A DNA stretch of 64,000 bases from contig OY811985.1 of the NCBI GenBank assembly GCA_963681505.1, positions 2,940,549-3,004,548 of the forward strand, in the 5' to 3' direction. The translations under genes were made by a program, and so were the position numbers. The notes below the pieces were generated by a model, which did not search any database, was not told where the DNA came from, and was given only the letters and a program-made list of their open reading frames with translations. Each line of letters starts with the position of its first letter. The stretch's first letter is position 1. Of this stretch, positions 59,401 through 64,000 are shown one piece after another. This stretch comes from Eunapius fragilis. Taxonomy: Eukaryota > Porifera > Demospongiae > Spongillida > Spongillidae.

Positions 59401-62400
59401 TGCAGATATACATAGATATTTCAAACAATCCTTACTTTATTGCCACAATATCGCAAAAACAGTCGCCTTCCACGTCGAGAATCGTACTGCAAATATGATA
59501 TAACATATATAAATACCCCTCCCATACACACAGAGATTGCCAAGAGCCAGCCAAGGGCCCAGGGCAAAAATGTTTCCTTGGGTGCCTAATATATTTAACA
59601 GTCTGCCCCCCCCCCCCCCCCAAAAAAAATAGGCTGTCTGCTCAAAATGACCTAGCCATGAAGAAACTATTCATTACTGGCCAGCCTGAGAGGCATTGCC
59701 TAAAGGTTCGTCAGGGTGTGGCTCTAAAGGCCCCAGCTCCTTAATGGCTTGGGCCCAGAGAATTCTCCCCCCCCCCCCCCCCATTCATAGGTGCTGCATA
59801 CACATGGATAATCAAGCCAAATGTATGTGAACATATAATTTAATTACACCAGTACATGTATCATCAAACCTCAAAATAAATGTAATCCATGTAAATTTGT
59901 GGGTAGTGATGTATTCCTCATTGTTTAATACATTACTTAATGCCTATCATCCTGAACCTGGGTGTACAGCAAAAAATTTTATTGCTTGTTCGGTCTTTCA
60001 AGGGATCTAGTTACAATGAATGCTACGGACACGTAGTACAAGTCCTTTTAGGATCAAAATGAGATAACTAAGCTTTGGAACACGTAAAACAAGTGATGCT
60101 TGGACCTATCCATTACTTAATGCACGGTACATCGAAAAGGCTAGAAGTACATGTTTTGAACAGCAAATATTTTTAATGACTAGTACATGTACTTCTCACC
60201 AAAGCTAAGGTGATCAATGGTTACAAGCTTCGTCCTTGTTCCCCCCCCCCCCCCCCCCCCTACCTCTCTATGTATATAGCCAAAAGGTGTCGATACATAT
60301 AAGTGGAAGTGGCCAAAGCGGAGTGGTAAGGTAGCTTTATCAGTTGAGCAACAGTACAGTTGTGTTGTTCAAAGTGTCATAAGGAGGGTCATTTTCAGCT
60401 CTCTGTCTTCTAATCTGTACCTTCATTCCCACAACAAGGGTACTACGTACGAAAGAAGTGGGCGGGATTTTTACATTTAATACAGGGATAGAAGGCTGAT
60501 CCTTATTGTGGCCCTGAAAAGAACTCTTATCTCCTATATTGCTTTGAACAATGACCGTACCAATAAATTTTATCACTGCATGCAGCCGGCTAGCCAGTCA
60601 GCTACATCGATCACAAGATAGAGTTGTTCCAAGCGACACAGGAGATTGAGTCCTTATCAGGGCCACAATAGGGTTTGGCCTACCTGGTTGCCACAACTTT
60701 AAAGTACATAGACTAACCATATTCTCCCTATACTCACTTATTAGCCTATAAGTATATGAAGTAGATGTAAAAATCCCACCGTAGCTTACATGTATCAACA
60801 CCATGTGGCTATATACATAAGAGAAAAAAAAAAAATCAACGAAGCTTGTAGCCATTGACCACCTTAGCTTTGGTGAGAAGTACTAGTCATTAAATTTGCC
60901 ATTCAAGTGTAGCTAAAAACGTGTACTTCTACCTTCCTTAGCCTGTTCAATGTATCGTGCAGAAAGTAATGGATAGGTTTACTAGCACAGCTTGTTTTAC
61001 GAGTACCAAAAGGATTTAAGGCTTAGTTGTCTCAGCCTGATTCTAAACGGACTTGTACTACATGTCCATAGCATTCAGTGTAACTAGAACCCTTGAAAGC
61101 CGAACGGCAAAAACTTTTTTTGCTGTACACCCGGGTGAAAATTGTACCCTCAGGTGGTGGACACTCAGGACAATAGACATTGACAACTGCATGTACATGT
61201 AGATAGGATTATTAACTAAGCAAAATACCTGGACAGAAATCTCTTGTCCATTTAACTCTGCAACCATCAAAGGCTCTCCAACATTCCAATCAGTTTTCAA
61301 TTTCATCTTGCGTCCATCCTCCAGAATAACAGTAAAGCCATCTTCATCCCATGATGTTTCTACATTGAACTTGTCTTTTCCAATAGAAATAACCAGCTTG
61401 GATGTGTCAGGCATAGGGTCCAGATCACTTGATAGTCTGAAGTAAGAGTACATACATGTAATACAGGCAGCATGATGCCAACTGGCTCAGCTGCTCCTAA
61501 CCTTTCCTGATTAAGAAAACTGGTGTTTAGTTCTTCTCTTTGAATATGCATAAATGCAGCGGCTGTCACCAGTTCATCCTTCTCGGTTGGAGATAACACA
61601 TGACCTGCATGGTGCCATGTTGAATGATAATAGTGCAGAAGTATATTGCATATTGCACAGCAACATGCAGAATAATTCAATTGAAGCAATATCACAATGC
61701 TTTGCTATTGAGTAACTAGCATGAGAGTAATAAATATTCTGAATTTCTTTCAATTAAACCCTCCGCATTTTGATACTACCACTCTTCCAACATAGTAAAA
61801 TAATTATATCACATCTAACCTTTGAAACCTTCAGGGTACTCCTCTTTCAGGAAGTAGGTGGATATATCACCAGCTATGAATCTGGGGTTTGTTATGATCT
61901 CCCTCAGAATGGGTATATTGTGGTTAACACCTGCAGTAAGAATAATTAAAACGTTTATATATATCAACACCATGTAGTTATGATTTATTAAACATAATGT
62001 CAACTGATACATGTAAATTGCAGATTTTTTTTTATTCCTGTGTTGGGGACCATTTCATGCATGTGGAAGTAACGTGATTCTAGATTCCAATAGGGTTTGA
62101 AATTAATACTGCCATTGAGCTTTATAATATCTATTGCATGCTACAATTGCACAGATCCACCAACTGGAAAAAGAAGTACTAGTTGTGCCCTGGGACTTCA
62201 CTCAACTTGTTCTTTTACAACTAAAACAATGTGGTATTTGTTTACTGTTGTCATTTGCATCCATGATATGTGGTAAAATATTACTGAGCCCTGTAACACC
62301 AAGACAGAGTGCTTTGATTGGAGCTGAAGTTACCATCCTCAGCTCAAGTCCACCCACAACAGATAGGGCAAAGCAGAAAATGGGTGTGCCAGTTTGCAGA

Positions 62401-63792
62401 AGTTTCAGTTTAAACAAAGCTATCAGCAAGGTCATTAAAACTGAGAACACCCAATGAAACTCTGAAGCCCAGCCAACATAAGTGATATATGCAATTCAGC
62501 GGTGACACATGCAGTTAATGTGGACAGAGTGGATAACATATGACCTCCAATATGATAAGAGTGTAATCAAGGCAAACATCATGCTGGCCTATAACTATAC
62601 TTAATAGGGAGTAATTACATAGCATGTGGCTCATGGCAGTAATTACATGAACTGCAAAACTATTAGCCAGTGTACAAAGCTGACTGGACACCACAAGCAC
62701 ATGCATGAGGAAGGATAAGAAAATACAGTAGTAATTATGTCAAAAAATAAGTGGCAGGGAATAATTCCTTGCATTTTAAAATCACTTGTGGCATTGACTC
62801 ACTCAAATATTACATATTAGATTATGAATAATAATGATTATTATGATGATGTCACAACGTGATTTGATTTTCATGTTATGCAGACTAGATTACTACATGC
62901 ACATCTTACTAGACACCACAAGAAAAATGCATTTATCATACTACTGCCAACATGCAAACCTTGAACGCATGTGCCTGACCTCTGATGCAGTAGTTGTCAA
63001 GTGCTTTTTTCATGGTAGCTAGGGCCTCGTTTCTGGTCTTCCCATATGTAATCAGCTGGCCATACAATTCAAGAAGTCAAAACAAGTTGACTGACCACAA
63101 ATCACCACAAACAAAAACACTGACACTGAAAGCTGCCTGGTTTATAATTACACTGTTCAGTTCAAGTACAAGTGCCAAGTAACATGGCTGTGAAAATTAT
63201 CAGTAACATCCACCCCCACCCCCTCACCCCAAGTATGGCTACTAGATATAGACTTTAACCCCTTGTCTACTCAAGTTAATATTGGCCCTCTTTACTACGA
63301 TAAGATTTATGCTGTTACCTTGGAGATCATGGGATCATAGTACATACTGATTGTGCTGCCTTCCACTATGCCTGTGTCAATACGCACCTGTATCAAAGAA
63401 CAATGCAACTTCAAATCTTTACAAACATAACATACAAACACAAACTTACATTCTCAAGTCCTTTCTTTCCCTTGGGCTCAATGTAGGTGGACAGGTACCC
63501 AGTTGATGGCAAAAATCGCACAGGATCCTAGTCATGAATCACAACAGTGCATATTATACATGTTCCATCACCACTACATGCCCTGTACATCTACTACTTT
63601 TTCCCATACAGATACTAACGGGAATAGAAACATATTAATGTTACTACAGCTTAGTAATTATTATGTACATTCTCAACCCAGTATTATTGAACTTGACAGT
63701 TCTGCCATTAAAAATTACCTCTGCATACACCCTGGATTCAACAGCCCATCCCTTAATTCCAATGTCCTGCTGTTTGTAGCTCAAAGGCAGCC
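56408..63792 (-). CDS. PCCA: Propionyl-CoA carboxylase alpha chain, C-terminal part (partial, 11 exons)
   Basis: Exons in transcript order: 63719-63792, 63450-63527, 63319-63387, 62980-63055, 61820-61930, 61502-61604, 61229-61436, 59436-59486, 59305-59370, 58117-58269, 56408-56485. They join to 354 residues plus stop, in frame. Landmarks: [11 protein letters not shown] and [13 protein letters not shown] (end of the biotin-carboxylase domain), [13 protein letters not shown] (linker/BT domain), APMPGLVK and [11 protein letters not shown] (biotinyl domain). The biotin-accepting Lys codon is at 58153-58155. PCCA carboxylates biotin with ATP and bicarbonate, then passes the carboxyl to propionyl-CoA on PCCB in mitochondria (Val/Ile/Met/Thr and odd-chain lipid breakdown). 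The AMKMQN context and the BT region favour PCCA over MCCC1. The N-terminal part lies to the right of the window. Confidence 0.93.
57321..57765 (-). CDS. Unidentified open frame in the last PCCA intron
   Basis: Overlapping - strand frames (57430-57765 and 57321-57518) read as ordinary protein, for example [20 protein letters not shown] and [21 protein letters not shown] donor-like GTATCA near 57555 and an acceptor-like CAAG near 57500 could splice the first frame to the second. No domain was recognised. It could be a nested gene, an exon of a decayed gene, or chance. Confidence 0.25.
58996..59142. repeat. Hairpin in a PCCA intron
   Basis: The arms 58998-59050 and about 59080-59142 are inverse copies, sharing GGTCGACTTCCTGC and TGCAACTCGAATGAATA, with a second inner inverted pair around AAACTTTAGTTTAC. 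It resembles a small MITE. Confidence 0.7.
59606..59782 (+). repeat. Two poly(C) runs in a PCCA intron
   Basis: C16 at 59606-59621 and C16 at 59767-59782. A third, C20, is at 60241-60260 inside the foldback element. Confidence 0.95.
59953..61132. repeat. Long foldback element, about 1.18 kb, arms about 580 bp
   Basis: The left end CCTGGGTGTACAGCAAAAAA is mirrored by TTTTTTTGCTGTACACCCGGG-type sequence at 61120-61140. Pairing continues inward: AAGGGATCTAGTTAC with its complement, GTGATCAATGGTTACAAGCTT with AAGCTTGTAGCCATTGACCAC, ATGTATATAGCCA, GGGATTTTTACAT, and TATTGTGGCCCTGA near the centre (about 60590). The arms are more diverged than those of the HECT element. No coding capacity. It lies in a PCCA intron, and a lone arm occurs at 21846-22000. 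Confidence 0.72.
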
Positions 63793-64000
63793 CTAGTATT
63801 GAGTAAAAGTGAAATGACAATGGATGTTATACTGTTATAAACAAGACCAATATGTATGTGCACCCAACTGCAACACAGAAAGTATTTGCACTAAACTAAT
63901 TTACCAGGCAAGGTAGACAAATAAAATTAATCATACGCAAGGAAGTACAGAAACATTAATTCCCATGCGATCTTCAGAGCAAGCAAGTGACTTGGCAGGT
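63793..64000 (-). other. PCCA intron sequence at the right edge
   Basis: The exon at 63719-63792 begins with two bases of a split codon, so an upstream exon must exist. A - strand frame at the extreme edge (SLACSEDRMGINV) could be part of it but does not match recalled PCCA sequence well enough to call. Confidence 0.4.

Noticed and set aside
62134-62457. 107-codon + strand frame antisense to a PCCA intron
   Set aside because: No domain, no splice context, opposite strand to the gene; most likely chance.
56408-63792. Assignment as MCCC1 or pyruvate carboxylase instead of PCCA
   Set aside because: The sequence after the biotin-carboxylase domain ([20 protein letters not shown]) and the [10 protein letters not shown] biotin site match PCCA better; pyruvate carboxylase would have a carboxyltransferase domain before the biotin site.
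1-64000. CRISPR arrays, bacterial operons, rRNA or tRNA genes
   Set aside because: None found; the intron-rich genes show eukaryotic nuclear DNA.

Overview
This is animal nuclear DNA, most likely from a demosponge or another early-branching marine invertebrate. Reasons: AT-rich sequence, GT-AG introns that are often only 50-60 bases long beside a few TE-inflated ones, long poly(G)/poly(C) runs, many tiny non-autonomous transposons, and clear orthologues of deep metazoan genes. The phylum call is an inference; no rRNA or mitochondrial marker is present.

Layout. (1) 536-28990, + strand: the C-terminal half of an RNF213-type giant AAA+/E3 ubiquitin ligase. I traced 45 exons giving 2474 uninterrupted residues: an AAA module equivalent to human AAA4, the E3 shell, the RZ finger and the C-terminal domain. 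The RING finger of vertebrate RNF213 is missing from its expected place. One intron (16209-27910) has swollen to 11.7 kb with an antisense BEL/Pao fossil, an antisense truncated Ty3/Gypsy fossil and other decayed repeats. (2) 29866-35139: a very long inverted repeat (arms about 1.4 kb) enclosing parts of a HECT E3 ligase gene. The N-lobe exons lie on the + strand and the C-lobe exons on the - strand, with a nested inverted-repeat array between them. (3) 35273-39600: a cluster of small TIR elements, including an 835-bp element with perfect 29-bp TIRs and a 7-bp target duplication. (4) 40990-41418, - strand: intronless TXNL4A/DIM1, head to head with (5) 41714-54685, + strand: complete CUL3 (23 exons, 761 aa). 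(6) 56408-63792, - strand: the 3' part of PCCA (propionyl-CoA carboxylase alpha), tail to tail with CUL3, with a long foldback element in one intron.

Function. RNF213 and CUL3 are both ubiquitin-ligase components and a HECT fragment lies between them, but nothing shows joint regulation. TXNL4A is a U5/tri-snRNP splicing factor sharing a 295-bp promoter interval with CUL3. PCCA is a mitochondrial biotin enzyme. Most of the remaining sequence is introns and TE remains. The two observations I rate highest are the RING-less but RZ-intact RNF213 and the long-armed palindromic element carrying HECT exons on opposite strands.
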